NCBI RefSeq assembly: GCF_000379065.1
Contig: NZ_KB900614.1
Span: 2,533,149 to 2,597,148 of the forward strand
Source of the DNA: Salinispora mooreana
Lineage (GTDB): Bacteria > Actinomycetota > Actinomycetes > Mycobacteriales > Micromonosporaceae
Length of the DNA stretch: 64,000 bases
Direction of reading: 5' to 3'
Part shown: positions 5,931-14,233 of the stretch, one piece after another
How the letters are laid out: each line of letters starts with the position of its first letter
Position numbering within the stretch: position 1 is the first letter of the stretch
Notes under the pieces: generated by a model
Databases searched by the model: none
Told to the model about the DNA's origin: nothing
The model's input: the letters and a program-made list of their open reading frames with translations, nothing else
Made by a program: the position numbers and the translations under genes

Positions 5931-8900
5931 CTAGCCCCTCGCCTTCCATGTTCCGGCGCCCTTGACCCCGTCCCATGTATATGTAACCGATACTCCCAAT
6001 TCCCTGACCATGCGGTTCATCGCCCCCTTACACCTTGAACAGGGCGGAAGCTGGCCTCGCATCGTCACCGCGTCACCAGGACTCAACGGGTGCCTACCAG
6101 CGAATGGATCGTTCGGAAGTGAAACCTTCGGCCCTGTGGAGGCACCCGCCATACGCGAGAACCGATGCTCCGTGTGCGTGAAGGCGGAATTGTTGGGATA
6201 TCCGAGAGCAGCCTCCTCCGGAGTCATGTCACCGCTCTCCAAGTTCACATCGACACGCGTGCTCCCGTCAGGAGCTGTCGCGGTGATATCGCACATGTGG
6301 CCGCTGCCACCGGTGTTGTGAACCAGGACCTGAGTTGTCCCTGCCACGACATAGTACGTGTGGATGTTGGCGACGGTGAGGTTGTGGACGGTGGCCTGCA
6401 GGACATCCCAGCGGTCGATCGCCGTGATCTGCACGTACGTGCCGGAGCTGGTCCGCAGCCACTGGCCGGAACGCAGGTCGGTGGCGTCGATCCACTCACC
6501 CAACTCCGGCACCCAGAACGGGTGACCATCGGTCGCGGTGATCTCGGCGGTCTCCGAGCCACGGTCGCCATCGGTGTCGATGGTGACCTTCACCAGCTTC
6601 TTGACGCCGTCGCCCTTGATGGCCGCGGTAACCGTCTCGGCCACGGTCTCACCCGTCTCCGGGTCGGTGACCAGGACGTCGTCACCCGGCTGAACATCCT
6701 CCACCGGCTTGGTGGAGCCGTCGGCCATCAGGACCCTGGTGCCGGGAACGAAGCTGTTGCCCTTGCAGTCGGCGCCGCTTGAGCCGCCGTTGCTGCGCGC
6801 CGTCGCACCGGAGTCCCCGCCGCCCTTGGAGTCACCCTTACCCGAGCCACCACCGGACTTGCCCGAGCCACCACCGGATTTGCCCGAGCCACCACCGGAC
6901 TTACCGGACTTGCCGGCACCGCTGGAGGCCGCGGACGACCCCTTCGGGTTGGACTTCGCCTGGGCATTCTTCTGGGCCGAGTTGCCCGTCTTCTTTGTGG
7001 CGTTGACCGCCTTATTACTCGTTGTTTGCGCCTTTTGAGCAGCTTTCTTTTTCGCAGCCTGGGCGGCCTTCTTCGCTTTCTCGATGGCCAGCTTCTTGGC
7101 GTTGAGTGCCGCTGTCTCCGCCGCCTTGGCTGCGCGTAGCACCCCTTCGGCGACACGCTTCGCCGTACGCCATGCCTGAATCGCGGAGATAGTCCGGTTG
7201 ACTGCCTTGAGCACCCCTGGGATCTTGGTCACCTTCGTCCACGGAATCGCCCCGACGATGAGGCTCCCGCACGCCCACATGTCACCGCCGAAGCAGTTCA
7301 TGGCGTCGTTGATGCCGATGAAATCTCTCAGGACACCCCAGGCCGCGCTGAGAATCACCGACGTCAACGAACGGTTCATGTCGGACTGGGCCTGGGCGAC
7401 CTGCGCCGCCGACAGGCCCGCGCCCGCGAGCGCCGCCGCCTTCTCCGAGGCGGTCAACGACACCGCCAGACCCGTCGGGTCGGAGTGGGTCACCGGGTTG
7501 TTGTGGGCGTACGCGTACCCGTTGGACTGCATCGGGTCCGCGATGTCCAGCACCGGGTCGGCGGAGAGGAACCGGCCCACCACCGGGTCGTAGAGCCGGG
7601 CGCCGAGCGGGGTGTAGCCAGAAGCGTCGTCCCGGTCCGCGCCGAGGAACCCGGTGTGGGTCTGCATGTTGACGCCGAGCGGCGTGGTACCGCGCTGGTT
7701 ACCGAACGGATCCTGCTTACGGACCCGCACCGGCATCTCGCCCTGGAGGCCGACCTCGGCGTACGGGCTGCCCTGATGGTCACCGGCGAGGGCGACGAGC
7801 CCCGTACTGCTGGTGGCGAGTTGCGCGTACCGCATCACCACACCACCCGGTGCCGGGTAGGAACGCTGGACGTTGACCTGCGCCCCGCCTCGCCGCACGG
7901 CCAGCACCGACTCGCCGAGCTGCAGCGTCGCGTGCTGGTCCTGAATGGTGAGCAGGCGGCTACCGCCGGGCCCGTAGAGGTGCCGGGTCTCGTTCTGCGC
8001 CTCCCACTGCTGCGCGGCGGAGTCCGGGTCGCAGGTCACGAGCACCAGCGGGGTGCGGTCGGCGGTGGCCTCGTCCTTGACCCCGAGGCACAGGCCGGAG
8101 GTGGGGTGTTTGAGCTGCCCGGTGGAGAGGCGCTCCAGGTGCTGATCGGTCGACCCGGAACACTCCTTCGTGGCGAAGGCTGACCCGGCCGTGGTGCCGG
8201 CGGGCTGGGCGCACCAGTCGTCGTACACGGACAGGGTGCCCAGGTTCGCGTCAGCCTGGCCGGGGACGGGACCGAAGGTCCACTTCTGCGCGACCGTGTC
8301 ATTGCACGGGTACAGCTGAACCGCCTCGCCCGGGATGGCCCGGCTCAGGTCGATGCACTTGTCGGCCAACCCGACGTAGGCGGTCTTGCCCCTGCTGCCC
8401 GCGCCGGTGATCCGCTCGACCTTGCCGTCGTAGGTCCAGGAGAGCACCTGCTGGTCGCCGTTCTCCACGGAGGTGACGACCTTGGTCTCGCCGGTCAGCT
8501 CATACAGTCGCTCGGCGACGGCGGTGACCTCCGCGCCGTCCAAGGTCACGTAGTCCTTGGTGACCTTGGTGAGGGTGCGCGGCTGCGTGCCGTCGGCCTT
8601 GCCGTACTCGTAGCTGGTGGTGGCGTCCTTGGCGGTGTCGCCGGTGAGGTCCTTCTCCACCAGCTTTGTGCGGTTGCCGAGCAGGTCGTACTCGTACTCC
8701 TGCCAGTAGCCGGCGCCGTCCGTGCCCGCGGTGACGGTGTCGCCGGCCGGGCTGGCGGCGCAGGACTCCTGGTCGGTCGCCGTCCACGCCGTGGTCAGCT
8801 GGCCGATCGGGTCGTACGTGAAGCACTGCCGCTCCTCGAGGCCGAGGGAGCGCTCACGGATCGAGGTGACGTTGCCGGCGTCGTCGTACCGGTAGGAGCG

Positions 8901-11900
8901 GTGCGACACCAGGTTGGCGGCGACGATGCTCTGGTCATCGGTCTGCTCCCGGTGGACCTGCTGGTCGGTGAGGGCGCCGCTGGCGTTGTCGTAGGAGGCG
9001 GTGGTCCACACCCGGTACGGCTGGGCGCCGAGGGTGGAGCGCAGCACCTGCCCGTACGGCGAGTAGACGGTTTCGGCGCCGTACCAGTCCTTACCCGACA
9101 CCGACAGGGGCAGCCCGTCCCTGGTGTAGCGGGTCAGCAGCTTCTCCGCGGGGAGAGTCCCGACAGCCGGCAGCATGGTCGACTCGGGCAGGCCGGTGTC
9201 GGTGTACGTGTAGTCGTACCGGTAGGTGGTGTCCAGGCCCCAGGTGTCGGCGATGGACTCCGGCAACGTCAGGGTGGTGGAGGTGGGCTGGTAGTTGTCG
9301 GTGTACCCACCGATCGCCTGGGTGTACGGCAGTCCGTCGGTGTAGCGGGTGGCGGTCGCCGGCAGCCCCTTGCCGCCCGGGGCGCTGTCGTAGGTGTAGG
9401 CCGCCAGCAGAGTGCCGTCGCTGACCCCGAGCCGCTGCTCGGTGGGGCGGTGCAGCTTGTCGTAGCTGTTCCAGACGGTGATGTTGCGGCCGTTGGTGAC
9501 GCTCTCCTGCCGGTCGAACCGGTCGTACGTCACCTGGGTAGTGCCGCTGTTGGGGTCAACCGCGGTGACGAGTCGCCCGCGCTGGTCGTACGTCCAGGTC
9601 CACGGGTGGGCCTCGTCGGCGGAGTTGGTGGCCTGCACCAGGTTTCCACGCGCGTCGTACTCGTACCGCATCGAGGTGAACTCGGTGTGGCTGCTGTCGG
9701 TGAAGGTGTCCAGCCGGGTGGTCCGGCCCATGGCGTCGCTGAAGATGCGGTAGGACGCGGCGCCCGCCGGGTTGACGACCGTCGAGTGGTCCTCGCCGTA
9801 GGTGTAGCTGGTGGCCCGCGCCGGCATCTCGACGCCGTCCAGGACCGGCAACTCCCGGGTGACCCGGCCGAGACCGTCGTAGGTGTAGCGGGTGGCGTTG
9901 GGGACGGCGGTGTCGGCGAGCGGCGTGAAGAGCTGCCCGATCGGTGATCCGTCGGCGTGGTAGGCGTTGCGGGTCTGCCACACCTCGCCGGAGTTGTTGT
10001 AGAGCGTGTCGGTGATCAGACGACCGCCGCCGGTGGCTTCCGTCTGGCTCTGCCGCTCCCGACCCATTCCGTCGTAGAGCGTGACCGAGGTCTCGATCCG
10101 GCCCTCGTGCCCCCGCGCGAAGGTGGTGATGTACGGCGGCTTGCCGTCTGGGACGGCGTACTCGGCCCGGAAGTCCGGGACGGCCGCGGCGGAGGGGGTA
10201 CGGCCGGGTGCCCACGCCTCGACGAGCCGGCCCAACGGGTCGTACCTCGCCTCGCTGACCAGACCGTTGACGTCGGTGGTCGTGAGGGAGACGGCCCGGC
10301 CCGGCTCCACCTCCCGGGTCTGCCGGTGGCCCAGCGCGTTCTCCTCGGAGACGGCGAAGGCCTGACCGGTGGCGGGGGTGTAGGTGATCGTGGACGTCTC
10401 GCCATCCACGTCGGTTCGGGTCACGACGCGGCCGATGGCGTCAAATCCGGTGGTGCCGTCGGCCTGGAAGCCGGAGCCGTCGCCCTTCAGCGACCAGGTC
10501 TGGGTGGCGAGCCCGCGGGTGCCGTCGCCAAGACCGACGCCGTAGTCCGCGCCGTCGTAGGCCACCCGGCTGGCGGAGCTCAGCGTCGTCAGATCGTCGA
10601 AGGTGGCGGCGGCACAGGTCGTCGGGCTGGAGCGGACCTGCTTGGTCAGCCCGATGAGGTTCTTGTCCAGCCGGTGGTGGTACTCGAGGAAGGCGCACGA
10701 CTCGTCGCCGGTCTGCTCGGTGTCGCCGAGGGATTCGACGTGCGTGGGCAGACCATGGGTCGTCTCGAAGGTGGTCTTCGTCTCGACGACCCGCTCGGTG
10801 CGGGTGTCGTCGCCGGTGCCGGAGGAGCGGGCATAGGCCACCTGCCGCGGCTCGGTGACCCGCCAGGCCTCCAGCGGGCTGAGGCCGTCGTCGCGGTCAC
10901 GGCTGGCGAGAAGCTGGGCGGCGGGGTACGTGACGCTGCGGGTCAGCCACTGCTCGTCGGTGTCCTCGGCGCTGGTGTAGGTCAGCTCCTCGGCGATTCG
11001 GCCCGCGAAGGGCTTGCGGTCCTTGGCGATCTCAGCGCCGGTGATGTCCCGCACCGACACGGTGTCGCCGAGCCCACGGAAGTAGCGGGTGACGGTCTTG
11101 GTCTGCGCGCTGCCGATGGCTGGTTCGTCGTCACCGGTGCGGACGGCGACCTGCGCGAAGCCGGCGAACTGGGAGTACGTGCGGGTCGACTTCTTGGTGA
11201 ACTCCCGCTCGGCGAGCCGCCAGGCCGGGGTCCCGTAGTCGTAGCGGGTGACGGTGGCGACGGAGGCGCCGTCGATCGCGGGCAGCTCCTCGATGCTGTC
11301 GACGACGTACTTGTGGAACCAGTCGATGTCCTCGGCTTCCGGGTCCGGATGCCAGTACGACGGATAGCAGAGCCGGGTGTTGGCCCTCAGGTCGGCGGTG
11401 TCGTCCTTGCCGGGCAGGTTGGTGCCGGTGGCGCAGTCCCCGGTGGGCTGCTTGTAGCTGATGACCGTCTCGCCGCCGTACTCGTTGATGACCCGGGCGA
11501 TGCGCAGTCGGGAGAAGCCGGGACGGTGGTCCTGCTTGACCCGGTTCGGCATGTCCTCGACGTTGTGCTCGAAGCGCACCGGGTTGAGGGTGACCTTCTC
11601 GTCGGTCGTGCCGTTGCGGGCATACCCGGTACGGGTGATCGACTCCAACCACAGCGCGGTGTTCGGCCCGGTCAGCAGGATCGGGAAGGACTGCGTGAGC
11701 TGGTACTCGTCCACCGCCCGCAGCGTGGTGTCGCCACTGCGCCGCTGGGCCGAGGTGGTGATCTTGTCGAGGCGTTTGCGGGTGAAGAAGGCCGGCCCCG
11801 CGTTCCAGCACTTCTCGCCCGCGGCGCACCGCAGGTTGGCCGGGGTGTCGTACCAGATCCGGTAGTTCCCGGGGTTGGAGCTGGTGAAGTTCTTCTCGCT

Positions 11901-13796
11901 ACAGGTCAACTCCCCCTCGTCGAAGCAGCGCTCGGCGACGGTGAATCCGACCCGGGCCAGGGGTGCTGCGCTGAAGAGGGTGTCCCGACGTTGCCCGTAG
12001 TCGATGCGGGAGAGGTAGCCGCCGCGGTCGTACTTGACCGGGTCCTTGAAGTTGAAGTTCCGGGCGTAGTAGTTGGTCTCCTTGCCCCACCACAGGGACA
12101 TCGCGTTGCCGTGGATGTCCTCGACGTAGTCGAGACCCCATCGCCAGGCCTGGGTGCAGAACGAGCCGGCCCAGTTGCCCGCCTTGTAGCAGGGCTCGCC
12201 GGCGTGGTTGCCGTAGACCGGCACGGTGAGGACCGAGTTCGTCACCGGGTCGTCGGCGCCTGAGCCGTGGTCGGACCACCCGGGAAGTCGGTGCAGGCCG
12301 AAGTGGTAGCGCGTGCCGTCCCGGGTGGTGATGACCCAGTACTCGCCGTCCGCGTCCCCGTTGGCCCGGCTGGTGTCCGTGCGCAGCTCCACCGTGGAGC
12401 CGTCGCCGTTTGCGGTGAACCAGCGCTGCTTGTCCTTGTCCCAGACCAGCTCCGTGGTCATGCCCCCGAGCGACAGTGTCGCGTTCGGCGAGCCCCAGCA
12501 GAGGTCGGCGGTCCGGTGCTTGGAGTTGTTCGATCCCGGCTTCTTCGAGTCCTGTCGGCAGTTGGCGTAGCTGCGGGTGATCGCCCCCGCGTTGTAGTCC
12601 CAGCCGTCACCGATCCAGGACGCCTGGTTGTTCGTGGCGGAGGTACGGCCGTCCACCGACTGCGAGGAGTAGGAGAGGTTCACCTTCGGCATCAGGCCAC
12701 CGGCGGTCTCCGGCACCTGCACCTGGTACCCGTAGGTGAACGCACCAGAAGAGGAGCCCGCCGCCCAGGATCCCGAGGAGAGCAGGGGCGTGGCGGTGAA
12801 GTCACCGGCCGTGGAGGCGCCGGTGTCCAGCACACCCACCACACTCGAGCTTGTCGAGGACGTGATGGCGCTCGTCGCGGCAACGGCGCTCTCGGCGGCA
12901 GCGGCGCTCGTCGCGGCGTCGGCGCTCTCAGCGGCGGTGTTGCCGCCGAGCAGTGAGGCGACGGGGACCGTACCGGTGACCACCCGCCGGGTCGGCTCGT
13001 CCTCCGCCGCGGAGTTGTTGGTGGGCGCCTCGTCGGCCGGCACCAGCTCGACCTCACTCGGCACAGGCCGCGCGGCGGCCGGGCCGGTCAGGTCAGTCGG
13101 GGCAGCGGTCCGCGCCGGCATGCCGCCGCCGGTGCCGCCAGTGGTCGCACAGTCCCCGCTGTCCGGGTCGTCATAGACGCAGTCCGGCAGCAGCACGACC
13201 CCGAAGCGGTCGGCCGCCTGCGGGCCGTACAGGTCGGCGAAGGGTGTGTAGTCAACGCTGAGCGCGACCTCGGCGGCCGGGTCCGCGGTCTCCGGCGGGG
13301 TGAGCTTCATGATCAGGCCGGCGACCCCCGCGTCCTGCGACGCCTCGGGCGCGGCCAGGTCCACATTCCAGGTGCCGGCGAGGTCGGCTGGGTCGCCTTC
13401 CTCTGGCACACCGAGGGCGATCGGGAGGTCATCGACGGGCCGGCTGTCGCCCGCGGCGAGACCGGTCAGGTCCACCACGCCGCTGTCCTGCTGCCAGGGG
13501 TCAACCGCCTGCGGCACGTACGGGTCGATCGGCACCTCGGGGGCGGTGGTCAGGTCCGTCTCGGCACCCTCGTCCCGGTCGACCCGCTCGATCTCCGGCA
13601 GGTCGGGCAACTCGACCTGCTCTCGGGTCATGCCCGATCCGGGTACCGCGAACGCGGCGGCGGGCAGGCTGGTCACCGCCAGGGTTGCCGTGAGCGCCAG
13701 GACGAAGGCTCGGCGGGTCGGCCCCACCAGGCGGCCCAACTCCGTCGGGGTCCGCCGGCCGGAGGGCCGTCGGAACAACAAACCGGTACCACGCAT
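5931..13796 (-). CDS. Secreted Rhs/YD-repeat polymorphic toxin with ricin lectin, Hint and deaminase-like tip
   Basis: 2621 residues from ATG 13796 (a GTG at 13832 is the alternative). Layout: an N-terminal signal segment with TRRAF before a hydrophobic stretch ending AAAFAVPG, perhaps a Tat signal; an N-terminal beta region beginning around FTYGYQVQVPETAGGLMPKV; a long series of YD repeats; a ricin-B-like domain at about residues 1810-1935 with QKW and QQW motifs; more Rhs sequence and the core end GRFLSADP...SDPTGL at about 2110; an Ala/Lys-rich helix and a GKSGGGS repeat linker; and a Hint domain from Cys2344 (CKGNSFVPGT) through TDGHPFW to LVHNT at 2491-2495. The last 126 residues are the toxin, with HTE and PPCSRC motifs as in zinc deaminases of the cytidine-deaminase superfamily. 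The immunity gene follows directly. Export and tip release by Hint cleavage are inferred from the family. Confidence 0.92.
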   Translation of the reverse strand: MRGTGLLFRRPSGRRTPTELGRLVGPTRRAFVLALTATLAVTSLPAAAFAVPGSGMTREQVELPDLPEIERVDRDEGAETDLTTAPEVPIDPYVPQAVDPWQQDSGVVDLTGLAAGDSRPVDDLPIALGVPEEGDPADLAGTWNVDLAAPEASQDAGVAGLIMKLTPPETADPAAEVALSVDYTPFADLYGPQAADRFGVVLLPDCVYDDPDSGDCATTGGTGGGMPARTAAPTDLTGPAAARPVPSEVELVPADEAPTNNSAAEDEPTRRVVTGTVPVASLLGGNTAAESADAATSAAAAESAVAATSAITSSTSSSVVGVLDTGASTAGDFTATPLLSSGSWAAGSSSGAFTYGYQVQVPETAGGLMPKVNLSYSSQSVDGRTSATNNQASWIGDGWDYNAGAITRSYANCRQDSKKPGSNNSKHRTADLCWGSPNATLSLGGMTTELVWDKDKQRWFTANGDGSTVELRTDTSRANGDADGEYWVITTRDGTRYHFGLHRLPGWSDHGSGADDPVTNSVLTVPVYGNHAGEPCYKAGNWAGSFCTQAWRWGLDYVEDIHGNAMSLWWGKETNYYARNFNFKDPVKYDRGGYLSRIDYGQRRDTLFSAAPLARVGFTVAERCFDEGELTCSEKNFTSSNPGNYRIWYDTPANLRCAAGEKCWNAGPAFFTRKRLDKITTSAQRRSGDTTLRAVDEYQLTQSFPILLTGPNTALWLESITRTGYARNGTTDEKVTLNPVRFEHNVEDMPNRVKQDHRPGFSRLRIARVINEYGGETVISYKQPTGDCATGTNLPGKDDTADLRANTRLCYPSYWHPDPEAEDIDWFHKYVVDSIEELPAIDGASVATVTRYDYGTPAWRLAEREFTKKSTRTYSQFAGFAQVAVRTGDDEPAIGSAQTKTVTRYFRGLGDTVSVRDITGAEIAKDRKPFAGRIAEELTYTSAEDTDEQWLTRSVTYPAAQLLASRDRDDGLSPLEAWRVTEPRQVAYARSSGTGDDTRTERVVETKTTFETTHGLPTHVESLGDTEQTGDESCAFLEYHHRLDKNLIGLTKQVRSSPTTCAAATFDDLTTLSSASRVAYDGADYGVGLGDGTRGLATQTWSLKGDGSGFQADGTTGFDAIGRVVTRTDVDGETSTITYTPATGQAFAVSEENALGHRQTREVEPGRAVSLTTTDVNGLVSEARYDPLGRLVEAWAPGRTPSAAAVPDFRAEYAVPDGKPPYITTFARGHEGRIETSVTLYDGMGRERQSQTEATGGGRLITDTLYNNSGEVWQTRNAYHADGSPIGQLFTPLADTAVPNATRYTYDGLGRVTRELPVLDGVEMPARATSYTYGEDHSTVVNPAGAASYRIFSDAMGRTTRLDTFTDSSHTEFTSMRYEYDARGNLVQATNSADEAHPWTWTYDQRGRLVTAVDPNSGTTQVTYDRFDRQESVTNGRNITVWNSYDKLHRPTEQRLGVSDGTLLAAYTYDSAPGGKGLPATATRYTDGLPYTQAIGGYTDNYQPTSTTLTLPESIADTWGLDTTYRYDYTYTDTGLPESTMLPAVGTLPAEKLLTRYTRDGLPLSVSGKDWYGAETVYSPYGQVLRSTLGAQPYRVWTTASYDNASGALTDQQVHREQTDDQSIVAANLVSHRSYRYDDAGNVTSIRERSLGLEERQCFTYDPIGQLTTAWTATDQESCAASPAGDTVTAGTDGAGYWQEYEYDLLGNRTKLVEKDLTGDTAKDATTSYEYGKADGTQPRTLTKVTKDYVTLDGAEVTAVAERLYELTGETKVVTSVENGDQQVLSWTYDGKVERITGAGSRGKTAYVGLADKCIDLSRAIPGEAVQLYPCNDTVAQKWTFGPVPGQADANLGTLSVYDDWCAQPAGTTAGSAFATKECSGSTDQHLERLSTGQLKHPTSGLCLGVKDEATADRTPLVLVTCDPDSAAQQWEAQNETRHLYGPGGSRLLTIQDQHATLQLGESVLAVRRGGAQVNVQRSYPAPGGVVMRYAQLATSSTGLVALAGDHQGSPYAEVGLQGEMPVRVRKQDPFGNQRGTTPLGVNMQTHTGFLGADRDDASGYTPLGARLYDPVVGRFLSADPVLDIADPMQSNGYAYAHNNPVTHSDPTGLAVSLTASEKAAALAGAGLSAAQVAQAQSDMNRSLTSVILSAAWGVLRDFIGINDAMNCFGGDMWACGSLIVGAIPWTKVTKIPGVLKAVNRTISAIQAWRTAKRVAEGVLRAAKAAETAALNAKKLAIEKAKKAAQAAKKKAAQKAQTTSNKAVNATKKTGNSAQKNAQAKSNPKGSSAASSGAGKSGKSGGGSGKSGGGSGKSGGGSGKGDSKGGGDSGATARSNGGSSGADCKGNSFVPGTRVLMADGSTKPVEDVQPGDDVLVTDPETGETVAETVTAAIKGDGVKKLVKVTIDTDGDRGSETAEITATDGHPFWVPELGEWIDATDLRSGQWLRTSSGTYVQITAIDRWDVLQATVHNLTVANIHTYYVVAGTTQVLVHNTGGSGHMCDITATAPDGSTRVDVNLESGDMTPEEAALGYPNNSAFTHTEHRFSRMAGASTGPKVSLPNDPFAGRHPLSPGDAVTMRGQLPPCSRCKGAMNRMVRELGVSVTYTWDGVKGAGTWKARG
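6841..6903 (-). repeat. 21-bp tandem repeat coding the GKSGGGS linker
   Basis: Three near-identical 21-bp units (6841-6861, 6862-6882, 6883-6903). They encode the heptapeptide repeat SGKSGGG in the linker between the Rhs core and the Hint domain. The linker is probably a flexible spacer and can vary in length by slippage. Confidence 0.85.
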
Positions 13797-14233
13797 ACCC
13801 GTCGACTCCCGCGAGGACGAAAGAGAAGGCACGGCTTAAACCGCGCAGAACACGCGTCGGGCGCGACACGTGCGTGTGCACTCTGCGGCATAAGCCCGCC
13901 CTGCTCAAGGCGGCAGTCAAACCAAGATCCAAAAAGAGGTGGTCTTGGCCACAGGACACTCCTGACACAAAGCGGATAAAGATCAAATAGCCGGGCACGG
14001 GAATATGAATTAGGCCAAGCTCCGCATACAGCACGGGCAAAATAGCTCCTAAGGGCGGATTTAGCCTGACCCCACCATTGAGCGACAACGCTGGGTCACA
14101 GGTCAATAACGTTCGCGGTAACCCAACTCGCTCGTTTCCGTGCGATCGTGTGCCCGCGTTCTGCCCCCGACCCACCGACGGGGCTGCTTGCCGCGCCTTT
14201 CTGTCCGCCTGGCCCCCACGGGAGGGGATCGCC
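13797..14233. promoter_or_regulatory. Divergent intergenic region between rhs and the FG-GAP gene
   Basis: About 437 bases without a gene, distinctly more AT-rich (around 13920-14050) than its flanks. Both the rhs gene (minus) and the DNRLRE/FG-GAP gene (plus) start from it, so it should hold both promoters. I could not fix -10/-35 boxes with confidence. Shared control of the two genes is plausible. Confidence 0.6.

Noticed and set aside
6312..6767. Intein in the Rhs gene
   Set aside because: The Hint domain is terminal to the Rhs shell and followed by a toxin tip rather than a C-extein completing a host protein. This fits self-cleavage for toxin release better than protein splicing.
9957..12263. 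Long plus-strand open frame antisense to the rhs gene (768 codons)
   Set aside because: It is the mirror of a YD-repeat gene in high-GC DNA. It has no ribosome site or domain, and its composition (Gly/Val/Arg-rich) is that of an antisense shadow.
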